From NCBI RefSeq assembly GCF_021740465.1, contig NZ_JAIOZR010000012.1, forward strand, positions 1 through 64,000: a stretch of DNA of 64,000 nucleotides, in the 5' to 3' direction. The first letter of the stretch is position 1; every line of letters begins with the position of its first letter. A model generated the notes under the pieces. It did no database searches. It was given only the letters and a program-made list of their open reading frames with translations, and was not told the DNA's origin. Position numbers and translations under genes: made by a program. Of the stretch, positions 1 to 8,843 are shown one piece after another. This stretch comes from Chlorobium sp. (GTDB taxonomy: Bacteria > Bacteroidota > Chlorobiia > Chlorobiales > Chlorobiaceae).

Positions 1-116
1 TTTTTGAAGGTTGCCGAAACAACACTATCTTGACTGATGTTTTTACCGAAAATCGGGGTGCGTTAACAAACCATTACACGACAGGGTTTTGCCTGTACCC
101 CTCTATCGCCCACTCC

Positions 117-1334
117 ATGCGCGAACTGCTCCTCATCAATATCACGGGCCCTGACAAACCGGGGCTTACCTCGAAAATAGCGGCCATTCTTTCGGGCTAC
201 AACGTGCCGGTACTCGATATCGGCCAGGCGGTCATCCATAACCATCTCAGCCTCGGCATGCTGGTTGAGGTGCCCAGGGAATCGGCATCCTCGCCCATAC
301 TCAAGGACCTGCTCTTCTGCGCCCATACGCTCGGCATACAGATCACCTTCACGCCGGTGGCCGACGACGAGTACGACGGCTGGGTGGGCGAACAGGGCAA
401 GCCCCGATACCTGCTCTCGCTGCTGTCGCGCAAGATTTCGGCCGAGCAGCTCGAACGGGTATCATCTCTCGTTGCGGCCCACCGGCTCAATATCGACACC
501 ATCAGCCGCCTTTCAGGCCGCATACCGCTCGACAACGGCGACAACCACACCCGCGCATGCGTGGAGTTCTCCCTGAGGGGAACCCTCTCCGACGAAAACC
601 TCTTTCGCGAACAGCTTCTGGCCATTACCGACAGCCTCGGTATCGACATCGCCTTCCAGGAGGACAACATTTTCCGGCGCAACCGGCGCATGGTGGTGTT
701 CGATATGGATTCTACCCTCATCACCTCGGAAGTGATCGACGAGCTTGCAAAGGAGGCCGGAGTCGGCGAGGAGGTTTCGGCCATCACCGAACAGGCCATG
801 CGGGGGGAACTGGAGTTCAACGAAAGCCTCGAGCGCCGGGTGGCGCAGCTCAGGGGGCTCGATGAACATGTGATGGAGAGCATCGCCGCGCGGCTGCAGC
901 TCACCGAAGGGGCCGAACGGCTCTTCGGCAACCTGAAGCGGCTCGGCTACAAAACCGCCATCCTCTCCGGCGGCTTCACCTATTTCGGCCACTACCTGCA
1001 GAAAAAACTCTCGATAGACTACGTCTACGCCAACACCCTCGAAATCGAAAACGGTAAATTGACCGGCAGGGTGCTCGGCAGGGTTGTGGACGGAGCCCGC
1101 AAAGCCGAACTGCTCGGACTGCTTGCCGAAAAAGAGAACATCAGCCTCGAACAGACCGTCGCCGTGGGTGACGGCGCGAACGACCTGCCGATGCTCGGCA
1201 AGGCCGGTCTCGGCATCGCCTTCAGGGCCAAGCCCATCGTGCGCGAACGGGCCAAACAGGCCATCTCCACCCTCGGCCTCGACGCAATCCTCTATCTGAT
1301 GGGATTCAGGGACCGCGACGAGCTGGCGAAGTAG
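117..1334 (+). CDS. serB: Phosphoserine phosphatase with N-terminal ACT domains
   Basis: Last step of serine synthesis: hydrolyses O-phosphoserine to L-serine in the cytosol. The roughly 190 N-terminal residues, beginning RELLLINITGPDKPGL, look like a tandem ACT regulatory region. The HAD phosphatase follows, with the nucleophile motif DMDST (Asp196 and Asp198 from this start), SGGF as motif II and GDGANDLPML as the metal-binding motif III. At 405 residues it matches the long two-ACT form rather than the shorter E. coli enzyme. The frame is open upstream to a TTG at position 30, but homology begins at the ATG at 117, so I prefer that start. Neither has a strong ribosome-binding site. Identity is secure; the start is less so. 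Confidence 0.93.
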   Translation: MRELLLINITGPDKPGLTSKIAAILSGYNVPVLDIGQAVIHNHLSLGMLVEVPRESASSPILKDLLFCAHTLGIQITFTPVADDEYDGWVGEQGKPRYLLSLLSRKISAEQLERVSSLVAAHRLNIDTISRLSGRIPLDNGDNHTRACVEFSLRGTLSDENLFREQLLAITDSLGIDIAFQEDNIFRRNRRMVVFDMDSTLITSEVIDELAKEAGVGEEVSAITEQAMRGELEFNESLERRVAQLRGLDEHVMESIAARLQLTEGAERLFGNLKRLGYKTAILSGGFTYFGHYLQKKLSIDYVYANTLEIENGKLTGRVLGRVVDGARKAELLGLLAEKENISLEQTVAVGDGANDLPMLGKAGLGIAFRAKPIVRERAKQAISTLGLDAILYLMGFRDRDELAK

Positions 1335-1535
1335 GATCGCCAGCAAATCATCGAGCTGCCCTCCAGAGCTTTTCCCGGCAGGAAGGCATTTCAGTTCCGT
1401 TAAGACTTAATGTCGTTGGCATCAGCACTGCACTACCATATCGGCACCTCTTACGATGCCGTTTCGCCATTTTCAGGCTGTTTTCGATGCGTTACGATGG
1501 CAGAGGCATGCACATACATTCCCCCATAGTCTTAT
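1335..1535. other. Intergenic stretch before the hip operators
   Basis: Non-coding DNA between serB and the hip operator array. I see no ORF, tRNA, clear hairpin terminator or repeat in it. It probably marks the left edge of the inserted toxin-antitoxin island, but no direct repeat or integrase remnant delimits it. Confidence 0.5.
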
Positions 1536-1635
1536 TATACCCGAAAGGGTATGGTTTTACCGTTTTTACTTGTTATTATACCCGAAAAGGTATAGATTAA
1601 CTATAAACCATACACGGTATACCCGATAAGGTATC
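1536..1635. promoter_or_regulatory. Operator array upstream of hipB (TATACC-N6-GGTATA palindromes)
   Basis: Palindromes of the form TATACC-N6-GGTATA (one end base sometimes changed) lie at 1536-1553, 1577-1594 and 1618-1635. A weaker one, TAAACC-N6-GGTATA, lies at 1604-1621 and shares its right end with the last strong site. The last site ends 9 bases before the hipB start codon. The layout resembles the E. coli hip operators (TATCC-N8-GGATA), which HipB dimers bind to repress their own operon. It is inferred, not shown, that the HipB-like protein encoded next binds here. Confidence 0.85.
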
Positions 1636-1644
1636 ACAGGAATC

Positions 1645-1851
1645 ATGAAGGATATAGCTGAATTTGTCCGCGACAGGCGAAAGGCCCTGGGCATGACCCA
1701 GCCGGAACTGGCAGAAAAAGCCGGTACAGGTCTTCGTTTTATCCGTGATCTTGAACAGGGAAAAAAAACATTGCGGATGGACAAGGTGAACCAGGTGCTT
1801 GCCCTGTTCGGGTTCGTACTTGCGCCTGTCAGGCCGGAAAGGGAGGCATAG
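1645..1851 (+). CDS. hipB: HipB-like XRE-family antitoxin/repressor
   Basis: A 68-residue protein that is almost entirely one Cro/C1-type helix-turn-helix: residues 8-60 contain LGMTQPELAEKAG (turn and recognition helix region) followed by RDLEQGKKTLRMDKV. It should bind the upstream palindromes as a dimer and repress the operon. The stop codon is 3 bases before the next start, so the three hip genes are one transcription unit. The short length and the hipS-hipT neighbours point to the DNA-binding member of a HipBST module. Whether it also neutralises the kinase cannot be seen. Confidence 0.85.
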   Translation: MKDIAEFVRDRRKALGMTQPELAEKAGTGLRFIRDLEQGKKTLRMDKVNQVLALFGFVLAPVRPEREA

Positions 1852-1854
1852 CGT

Positions 1855-2178
1855 ATGCAAAAAGCCGAAATACGGTACCTTGACCGAACTGCGGGCTGGT
1901 TCATTCAGGATGAAGAGGGCTATCATTTTCTGTATGATCAGGCATACCTGGACTCGAAGGATGCCAAACCGGTAAGTCTGACGCTCCCGTTGCGGGCTGC
2001 TGCATATTCGAGCAGAACCATGTTTCCTTTTTTTGACGGATTGATACCCGAAGGGTGGCTGCTTGCCGTTGCCGAAAGGAACTGGAAGCTCGATCCGCGG
2101 GATCGTATGGGCCTCTTGTTGAACTGCTGCAGGGATTGCATCGGGGCGGTGAGTGTACATCCTGTAATCATGGAGTGA
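1855..2178 (+). CDS. hipS: HipS-like small protein (HipA N-terminal subdomain 1)
   Basis: A 107-residue protein corresponding to the N-terminal subdomain of HipA (HipA_N/Couple_hipA). Recognisable parts are the strand-rich start, PVSLTLPLR near residue 39, FFDGLIPEGW near residue 60 and the terminal GAVSVHP. In the characterised E. coli O127 HipBST system this separate small subunit is the antitoxin that binds and silences the HipT kinase. It ends TGA with only 4 bases before hipT. HipA_N-alone proteins upstream of HipA_C-alone proteins are a recurring arrangement, so this is a genuine split gene pair and not a recent frameshift: each frame has its own start and stop. Confidence 0.82.
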   Translation: MQKAEIRYLDRTAGWFIQDEEGYHFLYDQAYLDSKDAKPVSLTLPLRAAAYSSRTMFPFFDGLIPEGWLLAVAERNWKLDPRDRMGLLLNCCRDCIGAVSVHPVIME

Positions 2179-2182
2179 GCCG

Positions 2183-3139
2183 ATGGATCGTCGCTGTCTT
2201 TATTGCTATGAGCCGCTGGCCTCCGGGGAGGGAGATTTCCATCGGAAATGCAGCCGGAAAATGTTCGGAACGCCTCTCCCTCCACAGTTACCCTATGATG
2301 AAAACCAGCTCGACGAGCTCGCTCTGGAGGTCATCCGGAGCCAGACCGCCATTACGGGGGTGCAGCCGAAACTGTCGCTGCATCTGGAACCGGCCGGAAA
2401 GGCTGATGCTCCGCAGCGATTCACCATTGTTGGCCTGTGGGGAGGGTACATACTCAAGCCTCCTTCGCAGCGATTTCGGCAGTTGCCGGAAATAGAGGAC
2501 CTGACAATGCGCATGGCAGAAGCGGCGCGTATCGATACGGTTCCGCACTCCCTGATTCGCATGCGCTCGGGAGCCCTTGCATACGTGACGCGCCGTATTG
2601 ATCGCACAGGGAAAGGCAAGCTGCACATGGAGGATATGTGCCAGATCACCGGACGTCTCACGGAGAATAAATATCACGGTTCATATGAACAGATAGCGAA
2701 AGCCATACATCGTTACTCTGCAAATCCCGGTCTCGATGTCATCAATTTTTTTGAGATCGTGCTGTTCTGCTTTCTCTCCGGAAATGCGGATATGCATCTG
2801 AAGAATTTTTCACTGATCGATATCGAAGCAAAAGGGGGCTACAGCCTTGCCCCGGCCTATGATCTCGTCTCGACAGGACTGGTTATGCCTTCCGATAAGG
2901 AAGACCTTGCCTTGACGCTTGACGGGAAGAAAACAAGGATCACGCTGAACGATTTCAGAGCGGCTTTCGGCGTATTGACGATTGACGAGGTGGTTCAGGA
3001 ACGAATGTTCAGGAAGTTCAGAAATGTTCTGCCTCTGTGGGATCTGCTGATAGAAAAGAGTTTTCTTGACCATGAAAATCAGGCGACCTACAAGGAGCTG
3101 ATCAGGAAAAAATGTCATCAGATCCGGCTGGATGCGTGA
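2183..3139 (+). CDS. hipT: HipT-like serine/threonine kinase toxin
   Basis: A 318-residue HipA-C-type kinase without the HipA N-terminal subdomain. It starts with a Cys cluster (Cys5, Cys8, Cys23; RRCLYCYEPL) that looks like a small zinc ribbon. The glycine-rich loop AITGVQPKLSL (residues 56-66) corresponds to the loop autophosphorylated in HipA and HipT. The catalytic GNADMHLKN has Asp203 and Asn208, and APAYDLVS provides the metal-binding Asp227. Known HipA and HipT phosphorylate GltX and TrpS respectively; the target here cannot be deduced. The catalytic residues are intact, so it is probably active. It ends 56 bases before the convergent ferredoxin gene. Confidence 0.85.
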   Translation: MDRRCLYCYEPLASGEGDFHRKCSRKMFGTPLPPQLPYDENQLDELALEVIRSQTAITGVQPKLSLHLEPAGKADAPQRFTIVGLWGGYILKPPSQRFRQLPEIEDLTMRMAEAARIDTVPHSLIRMRSGALAYVTRRIDRTGKGKLHMEDMCQITGRLTENKYHGSYEQIAKAIHRYSANPGLDVINFFEIVLFCFLSGNADMHLKNFSLIDIEAKGGYSLAPAYDLVSTGLVMPSDKEDLALTLDGKKTRITLNDFRAAFGVLTIDEVVQERMFRKFRNVLPLWDLLIEKSFLDHENQATYKELIRKKCHQIRLDA

Positions 3140-3194
3140 ACAGCTGAAATGGAAACCACATTGACGACAGAATCACGCCGATCGGGCCTGCCGC

Positions 3195-3503
3195 TCAATC
3201 GACGTATTCGACGAACCTCTCGAAATCCGCACTCGGGGGCAGGGTGATGGCGCCGGAGGGACAGACCGGCTCGCAGCGGGTGCAGAGTACGATGCAGTTG
3301 AACGGGTTGGCGACGCTCATTTTCGGGCGGCAGACCCCCGCGGGATCGGATGGGCCGGGCTCGAACACGCCGGGCCGGCAGAGGTCGGCGCACGCTTCGC
3401 AGCCGTTGCAGAGTTCCGCATCGATAACGGGAAACCAGGCTATCTCCTCGCGCGGAGCAAGCAGGCGTTTCTTTTTCCTTGCAGGTGGCGGTGAACCGCT
3501 CAT
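3195..3503 (-). CDS. 2[4Fe-4S] ferredoxin-type protein (short paralogue)
   Basis: A 102-residue low-potential electron carrier. The first cluster motif is [13 protein letters not shown] (C-x2-C-x2-C-x3-C). The second, [13 protein letters not shown], has a non-standard C-x3-C-x2-C-x3-C spacing. The N-terminus is basic ([13 protein letters not shown]). From [16 protein letters not shown] to the terminal EYVD it is clearly related to the neighbouring upstream ferredoxin, so the pair arose by duplication. It is the last gene of a minus-strand group headed by alaS. Its redox partner is not known; the flavoprotein of the same operon is the obvious candidate. Confidence 0.85.
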   Translation of the reverse strand: MSGSPPPARKKKRLLAPREEIAWFPVIDAELCNGCEACADLCRPGVFEPGPSDPAGVCRPKMSVANPFNCIVLCTRCEPVCPSGAITLPPSADFERFVEYVD

Positions 3504-3530
3504 GAGTCGCTCCGTTTAGTATTCATCCTC

Positions 3531-4025
3531 TCAATCCACATACTCGATATACTTCTCGAAATCCTCTTTCGGCGGGAGCTTTATGGCGCCGGAGGTGCAG
3601 ATGGGCACGCAGCGGTCGCACAGCACAAGGCATTTGTAGGGATGGGCCACGAGGAACTTTGGGCGGTGTATCCCTTCGGGATCCGGCGGACCGGGCTCGA
3701 ACACGCCGGGTTTGCAGAGCACCTTGCAGTCGGCGCAGCCGTTGCAGAGGTCGGCCTTGATGGTGGGAAACCAGGCGATCTCCTCGCGGGGGGCGAGCAG
3801 CCGTTTCTTTCGTTTTACCGACGGCTGCTTCGCTTCGGGCGCATTGCCGGCAAGCACGCTCTCCACCTGTTTTTTCCACACCCCTTCGGTATCGACCGAA
3901 TCGTCTTCGCACTTCTCCATGGCGCGTGACTTCAGCGTCAGCCGAAATGAACGCACGGGTTTGAAGAGGCATCCGTCGCACGAGGGCTTTTCGCATCGCC
4001 CGAAAAAACAGTCAAAAACCAGCAT
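3531..4025 (-). CDS. 2[4Fe-4S] ferredoxin-type protein with extra N-terminal Cys cluster
   Basis: A 164-residue protein. Its last 95 residues are a ferredoxin domain paralogous to the next gene ([13 protein letters not shown], then [13 protein letters not shown]). The first 25 residues contain four more cysteines ([15 protein letters not shown]), which could hold another metal centre, and a charged linker joins the two parts. It starts 23 bases after the stop of the disulfide-reductase-like gene and ends 27 bases before the short ferredoxin, so co-transcription is likely. The physiological reaction is not deducible. Confidence 0.83.
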   Translation of the reverse strand: MLVFDCFFGRCEKPSCDGCLFKPVRSFRLTLKSRAMEKCEDDSVDTEGVWKKQVESVLAGNAPEAKQPSVKRKKRLLAPREEIAWFPTIKADLCNGCADCKVLCKPGVFEPGPPDPEGIHRPKFLVAHPYKCLVLCDRCVPICTSGAIKLPPKEDFEKYIEYVD

Positions 4026-4048
4026 AAGCCTTCAATTGTTGTTCCGCT

Positions 4049-5407
4049 CTATCGCGAGAGTCGAAGTTTTTTCACCACCGCCTCGGCCGCCTTGATGAGA
4101 GGATACCCTGTCGGGGGACCGGTCAGAAGAGGATGGGTGCCGACCTGAAGGGTGAGCACCTCGTGAATGGTCATCTTGTTTTCGATGATCACACCGATGA
4201 CATTGATCAGTTCACCGGCGCTTACCCCTCCGACCACCGCTCCGCCAAGCACAAGACCGGACTCACGGTTGACGATGAGCTTGACGAACTGGCTGCTGGT
4301 GCCGGGCAGCGATTTCGGATGCTTGTCGATGCCTTCGGCCGATGCCGATATGACGTCGAACCCGCGCTCGAGGGCAAGGTGTTCGGTAACCCCTGCTGCC
4401 GCGAAGGTTGTGCCTCCGATTGCCGTTGAAAATATCGAAATGGTGCCGCTGAAGGTTCTCAGCCGTGAAAGCCCGTAGAGGTTCATGCCGGCGATTCTGG
4501 CCTCGGAGCATGCCGTGGCGGCAAGCATCAGTCCCTTTGCGATACGGGTGATGAACGAAAACTTTTCAGCACAGTCGCCGATGGCGAAAACATCCTTGTT
4601 TTCGGTGCGCATGTACTCGTCAACCCTGATTGCACCGAGTTCGCTGATTTTGACGCCGGCATTGCGCGCAAGTTCGACGTTCGGAGCATAGCCGGTTGCG
4701 AGAATCACCGCATCGGCATCGAGCCGGTCGCCGCTTTCGAGCAGCACGTGAGAAACCGTCGTTTCGCCGGCGAGTTCCTGTACTTTTTCACCGGTACGGA
4801 GCGTAATGCCCTCTTTGGCGAGAATCTCCTCAACTTTCACCGACAGGTCGGGGTCGAAAGCTGCCTGCAGAAGATGGGGCAATACCTCGACCAGGGTTAT
4901 CCGCTTGCCTTTCTTGCGCAGCTCATCGGCAATTTCCACACCGATGAATCCTCCCCCGATGATGACGATATTGGTGCACTGCTCCAGTCTGATACGAAGA
5001 TGCTCCAGATAGTCACGGTCCTTGGGAATGGTAAACACATTGTCAAGACCGGTGCCTTTCAGCCATGAAGGGACTTTCGGCATGGAGCCGGTCGCAAAGA
5101 CAAGCTTGTCGAAGGTTATGCGGGTACCGCCGGCGGTAGTGGCTACTTTGGCGCTGCAATCGACGGCGACGACTTCATCGATAAAAAGCTCGACGCCGGC
5201 CTGTTCGATGTGCGCATTAGGAATGATGTTCTGGCTGATGCTCTCCAGAGTACCATAAATGTAGGGTATTCCGCAGGGAACGACAGCTTCGGCCTCCCTG
5301 CGCACGATCAGGAAGCTTTTCGAAGGGTAAAACGCCTTTCCGGTCGAAGCGGCAACGATACCTGCAGCACTTCCACCAATTATAAGGACATCAACATTTT
5401 TTTGCAT
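4049..5407 (-). CDS. CoA-disulfide reductase / NADH oxidase-family flavoprotein
   Basis: A 452-residue pyridine nucleotide-disulfide oxidoreductase with a single redox-active cysteine. The FAD-binding Rossmann motif is near residues 8-20 (IIGGSAAGIVAA), the catalytic Cys45 lies in VVPCGIPYIYG, the NAD(P)H site is IIGGGFIGVEIADEL, the second FAD motif is FAIGDCAE, and a C-terminal dimerisation domain follows. The Cys context fits CoA-disulfide reductase, NADH oxidase and polysulfide/sulfur reductases. In a sulfide-oxidising phototroph a role in sulfane or thiol redox is plausible, but that is inference. It lies 21 bases after alaS and just before two ferredoxins. Confidence 0.86.
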   Translation of the reverse strand: MQKNVDVLIIGGSAAGIVAASTGKAFYPSKSFLIVRREAEAVVPCGIPYIYGTLESISQNIIPNAHIEQAGVELFIDEVVAVDCSAKVATTAGGTRITFDKLVFATGSMPKVPSWLKGTGLDNVFTIPKDRDYLEHLRIRLEQCTNIVIIGGGFIGVEIADELRKKGKRITLVEVLPHLLQAAFDPDLSVKVEEILAKEGITLRTGEKVQELAGETTVSHVLLESGDRLDADAVILATGYAPNVELARNAGVKISELGAIRVDEYMRTENKDVFAIGDCAEKFSFITRIAKGLMLAATACSEARIAGMNLYGLSRLRTFSGTISIFSTAIGGTTFAAAGVTEHLALERGFDVISASAEGIDKHPKSLPGTSSQFVKLIVNRESGLVLGGAVVGGVSAGELINVIGVIIENKMTIHEVLTLQVGTHPLLTGPPTGYPLIKAAEAVVKKLRLSR

Positions 5408-5428
5408 GAGTATTCAGGGGTATTCGGG

Positions 5429-8095
5429 TTAATCTGCCGTAATTTTCTCTTTAACAAGACCTGCAAATATATCAAAAGCGTTTTCTATTCCTGCGGGCTC
5501 CTTACCTCCGGCCGTAGCGAATTCCGGTTTGCCGCCCCCGCCGCCCTGGACGGCCTTTGCCGCCTCGCGGACAAGCTTCGATGCATCGAGCCCGAATCCG
5601 CTGATGGCCTGCTGACCGGAAAAAGCGGCCAGCGATACCTTGCCCCCCTCTTCCGAGCAGATGAGCCCCACCGATGCGGGATGCCGTTCACGCAGGGCAA
5701 GCACTGCCTGGCGCAAGGTCTCCGTATCGACAGGATCGATCCGCAGCATCAGAAGGCGAATCCCTCCGACCGTTTCGGCAGCTTCGAAAGATTGCTGGAG
5801 CGTTGCTGAGAATGCCGCGCTCCGGTACTCCTGCAGCTGTTTTTCAAGTTCCTTCCTCGATTCGGCCAGTTCGGCCACCTTGCCCATAACCGCTTCGTCG
5901 GCCTTGAGCTTGAGCATATGGCGGATATCCTGCAGTTCGCGGTACTCCTTCCACATGAGCTGCTCGGCAGCCTTGCCGGTAAGCGCTTCGATACGGCGCA
6001 CGCCGGATGCTACCGACGACTCGCTGACAATCTTGAAGAGACCGATCTGGCCGATACTGTCCACGTGGGTTCCGCCACACAGCTCGATGGAGAGACCGGG
6101 AATTTCGACAACCCTTACCCTGTCGGCATATTTGTCGCCGAAAAAGGCAAGGGCGCCCTTGCCGATAGCCTCGTCGTAGGGAATGTCCTGATGTTTGAGC
6201 ACCGGTTCGGCGCTCCGGATCTGTTCGTTGACTTCGGCTTCGACGGCCAGAAGCTCCTCTCCGGTGAGTTTTGCGAAATGGCTGAAATCGAACCGGAGGC
6301 GCTCGGCGCTGACGAACGAGCCTTTCTGCTGGACATGCTGGCCGAGAATCCTGCGCAGCGCGGCATGCAGGAGGTGCGTCGCGGTATGATTCCGCTCGGC
6401 ATCCTGGCGGTTGTGCCGGTCGACCGATGCCCTGCAGGCAAGCTTACCGGCGTCGAACGACACATCGGCAGGATCGATTGCGCTGTCCCGGACGGTATCG
6501 AGGGCTTCGGTGACAACATGCACGACGGCGTCGCCGTCCTTGCGCGTGTCGGATACCTTCAGCCGGTACTCCGCGGTTTCTATCCATCCCCGGTCGCCGG
6601 ACTGGCCGCCACTTTCGGCATAGAAGGGCGTCCGGTCGAGCACGACGAAAATCCTGTCGGGCGAAACACTCACCCCGGTAATGGAGGAGACCTCTTCGAG
6701 CGAATCGTAGCCGGTGAATACCGATGCCCGTTCCAGGGAGAACCATCGCCACTCTCCGTCCTCGTCCTGCAGGTGCTGTTTGTCTTTCCTGTCCTGCCGG
6801 GCACGGCTCTTCTGCTCCTGCATGCAGTGTTCGAACCCCTCTTCATCGACCCCGAATCCGGCTTCGGATGCCATCAGCCGGGTCAAGTCGAGCGGGAATC
6901 CGAAGGTATCGTAAAGCCTGAAGGCGTCATCCCCTGTTATTGCCCGGAGACCGGCAGCCTTTGCTGAGGCAATGACCTCGTTGAAAATTTCAATGCCCCG
7001 GTCGAGCGTGGCAAGAAAGCTCTCCTCTTCGGAGCGGATGATTCTGGAAACCGTCTCCTGCTGTTTCTGCAGCTCGGGAAAGACGTCGCCCATCGAAAGG
7101 GCAAGGGTGCCGACAAGCTGGTGGAGCAGCGGCTCGCTGCAGCCGAGCGTTCTGGAGTAGCGCAGCGCGCGCCGCAGTATCCGGCGAAGTACATAGCCGC
7201 GCCCCTCGTTGGAGGGCATGGCGCCGTCGGCAAGGGCGAAGGTCAGGGTTCTGGCATGATCGGCAATCACCCGCATGGCGATATCGCAGGGATCGTCCAT
7301 GGAGGCTTTATAGCTCACTCCGGTAAGTTCGGTGATCCGGTCGAAAAGAGGGGTGAATACATCGGTATCGTAGTTGGAAGACTTGCCCTGCATCACGGCG
7401 GCTACCCGCTCGAAACCCATGCCGGTATCGACATGTTTCTGCGGCAGAGGCTCAAGGCGGCCGTCTCCCTGGCGGTTGTACTGGATAAAGACAAGGTTCC
7501 AGAGTTCGATTACCCGATAGTCCCCGACATTGACGAGCTCTTTTCCGGAACCGTCTTCGGTAAGGTCGATATGAATTTCCGAGCATGGCCCGCAGGGACC
7601 GGTTTCGCCCATCTCCCAGAAATTGTCTTTTTCTCCGAACCGGAGAATGTGGTCGTTCGGAATGTCGGTATCCTCCTGCCAGATCATGAAGCTCTCGTCG
7701 TCGTCCTGATAGACGGTAACGTAGAGCCGCTCTTTGGGAAGTTTCCAGACCGATGTCAGAAGCTCCCACGCCCAGGTAATGGCCTCTTTCTTGTAGTAGT
7801 CGCCGAACGACCAGTTGCCGAGCATTTCAAAGAAGGTGTGATGGTAGGTGTCGCGTCCGACATCCTCCAGATCGTTATGCTTGCCCGAGGCCCTGATGCA
7901 TTTCTGCGTATCGGCAGCCCTCAGGTATGGGCGTGTTCCCTTTCCGAGAAACACATCCTTGAACTGGTTCATGCCTGCGTTGGTAAACAGCAGTGTGGGA
8001 TCATCTGCCGGAATGACCGGAGCCGAACGGACGATTTTATGGTCTTTGCCGGCAAAAAAATCTAAAAAAGACTGCCTGATTTCCCTGGATTTCAT
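5429..8095 (-). CDS. alaS: Alanyl-tRNA synthetase
   Basis: Charges tRNA-Ala in the cytosol. The 888 residues comprise the class II catalytic core at the N-terminus ([40 protein letters not shown]), the editing domain with its zinc ligands (HTATHLLH and [13 protein letters not shown]), and the C-terminal C-Ala domain ending in a glycine-rich stretch. The frame is open for 24 more codons upstream, but that extension is unlike AlaS; the start at [14 protein letters not shown] matches the family. It heads a minus-strand operon with the flavoprotein and ferredoxins. Confidence 0.96.
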   Translation of the reverse strand: MKSREIRQSFLDFFAGKDHKIVRSAPVIPADDPTLLFTNAGMNQFKDVFLGKGTRPYLRAADTQKCIRASGKHNDLEDVGRDTYHHTFFEMLGNWSFGDYYKKEAITWAWELLTSVWKLPKERLYVTVYQDDDESFMIWQEDTDIPNDHILRFGEKDNFWEMGETGPCGPCSEIHIDLTEDGSGKELVNVGDYRVIELWNLVFIQYNRQGDGRLEPLPQKHVDTGMGFERVAAVMQGKSSNYDTDVFTPLFDRITELTGVSYKASMDDPCDIAMRVIADHARTLTFALADGAMPSNEGRGYVLRRILRRALRYSRTLGCSEPLLHQLVGTLALSMGDVFPELQKQQETVSRIIRSEEESFLATLDRGIEIFNEVIASAKAAGLRAITGDDAFRLYDTFGFPLDLTRLMASEAGFGVDEEGFEHCMQEQKSRARQDRKDKQHLQDEDGEWRWFSLERASVFTGYDSLEEVSSITGVSVSPDRIFVVLDRTPFYAESGGQSGDRGWIETAEYRLKVSDTRKDGDAVVHVVTEALDTVRDSAIDPADVSFDAGKLACRASVDRHNRQDAERNHTATHLLHAALRRILGQHVQQKGSFVSAERLRFDFSHFAKLTGEELLAVEAEVNEQIRSAEPVLKHQDIPYDEAIGKGALAFFGDKYADRVRVVEIPGLSIELCGGTHVDSIGQIGLFKIVSESSVASGVRRIEALTGKAAEQLMWKEYRELQDIRHMLKLKADEAVMGKVAELAESRKELEKQLQEYRSAAFSATLQQSFEAAETVGGIRLLMLRIDPVDTETLRQAVLALRERHPASVGLICSEEGGKVSLAAFSGQQAISGFGLDASKLVREAAKAVQGGGGGKPEFATAGGKEPAGIENAFDIFAGLVKEKITAD

Positions 8096-8347
8096 GAGAG
8101 GTTTTTTCTTGTTGCGGTATGCTCCCCGATACCCCGGCAATGCAGGGCAGGTGCCTCTTACGGGCACAAATTTAACTTTTTTTCCTGCGTGATGCCAACT
8201 TAATTTTCCCCCGGAACATGGCTGGTTTTCCCGTCTTCACCCCCTGTATCCGGGGCATTTCGTGCAATGATTCATGAAAAAGATTTATATTCGAAGGTGT
8301 ACCTGAAAGAGCTTGCTTTTCACCGGTTTTAACCAAGGAATCCGTTT

Positions 8348-8620
8348 ATGAGCTGGGGCGTTGAAGATGAACAAAGACGCAGGGATATTCTGGAACTCAT
8401 GGATATATCCGCCAGAATCGTCAAGGAAAATCCCAATTATGTCAATGAGGTCAAAAAAAGCACGAACGGCTGCTGGATGGAACAGATGTACGGCATGCAG
8501 CGGTGCGATTTCTGCGATCTTTCGGCCGATTGCCCGGTAAGAGAGGAAAACGAATGGCAGGAATATCTCAAAGTCAACAATATTGTTGTCGTCAAGGACG
8601 ATAACAATAATATTGCCTGA
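8348..8620 (+). CDS. Small conserved-type protein of unknown function with CxxC motif
   Basis: Ninety residues, acidic and soluble, with no signal peptide or membrane segment. The notable feature is a central cysteine group, Cys42 then CDFCDLSADCPV near residues 54-65, which could bind a metal or iron-sulfur cluster. The C-terminus is rich in Asp and Asn. An AAGGA-like ribosome-binding site precedes the ATG. It stands alone between divergent alaS and co-directional korA, and is followed by a hairpin. I do not recognise the family. Confidence 0.7.
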   Translation: MSWGVEDEQRRRDILELMDISARIVKENPNYVNEVKKSTNGCWMEQMYGMQRCDFCDLSADCPVREENEWQEYLKVNNIVVVKDDNNNIA

Positions 8621-8666
8621 AATATTTGCTTGTCACTTCTGATAGGCCTATATTTACCCTTTTGCT

Positions 8667-8700
8667 GAAAACCTGACAGGTTATCGAGCCTGCGGTTTTC
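8667..8700 (+). terminator. Imperfect hairpin after the 90-residue protein
   Basis: GAAAACC (8667-8673) pairs with GGTTTTC (8694-8700), and CAGG with CCTG inside, separated by a small internal loop; pyrimidine-rich DNA follows. It is a plausible terminator separating the small gene from korA. The rest of the 223-base gap to korA shows nothing I can assign. Confidence 0.5.
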
Positions 8701-8843
8701 TTCCCTCCGTTTGTTTTTCATATCACCATTTGCCAGCAGCCGCATGTATACAATGAACCGGTGGTGTGTTCGTTGTTGTCTGACGGGAATTTTTCCGGCT
8801 GGTGGTTTTATAAACAGTTATTAAACAGCAGGAAAACGATCGA

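Noticed and set aside
30-116. N-terminal extension of serB from a TTG
   Set aside because: The 29 extra residues are unlike SerB and ACT homology begins at the ATG at 117. The alternative cannot be fully excluded because upstream sequence is cut off.
1855-3139. hipS and hipT as a single frameshifted hipA
   Set aside because: Both parts have their own start and stop with a ribosome-binding sequence between, and split HipA_N/HipA_C pairs are a known arrangement; catalytic residues are preserved.
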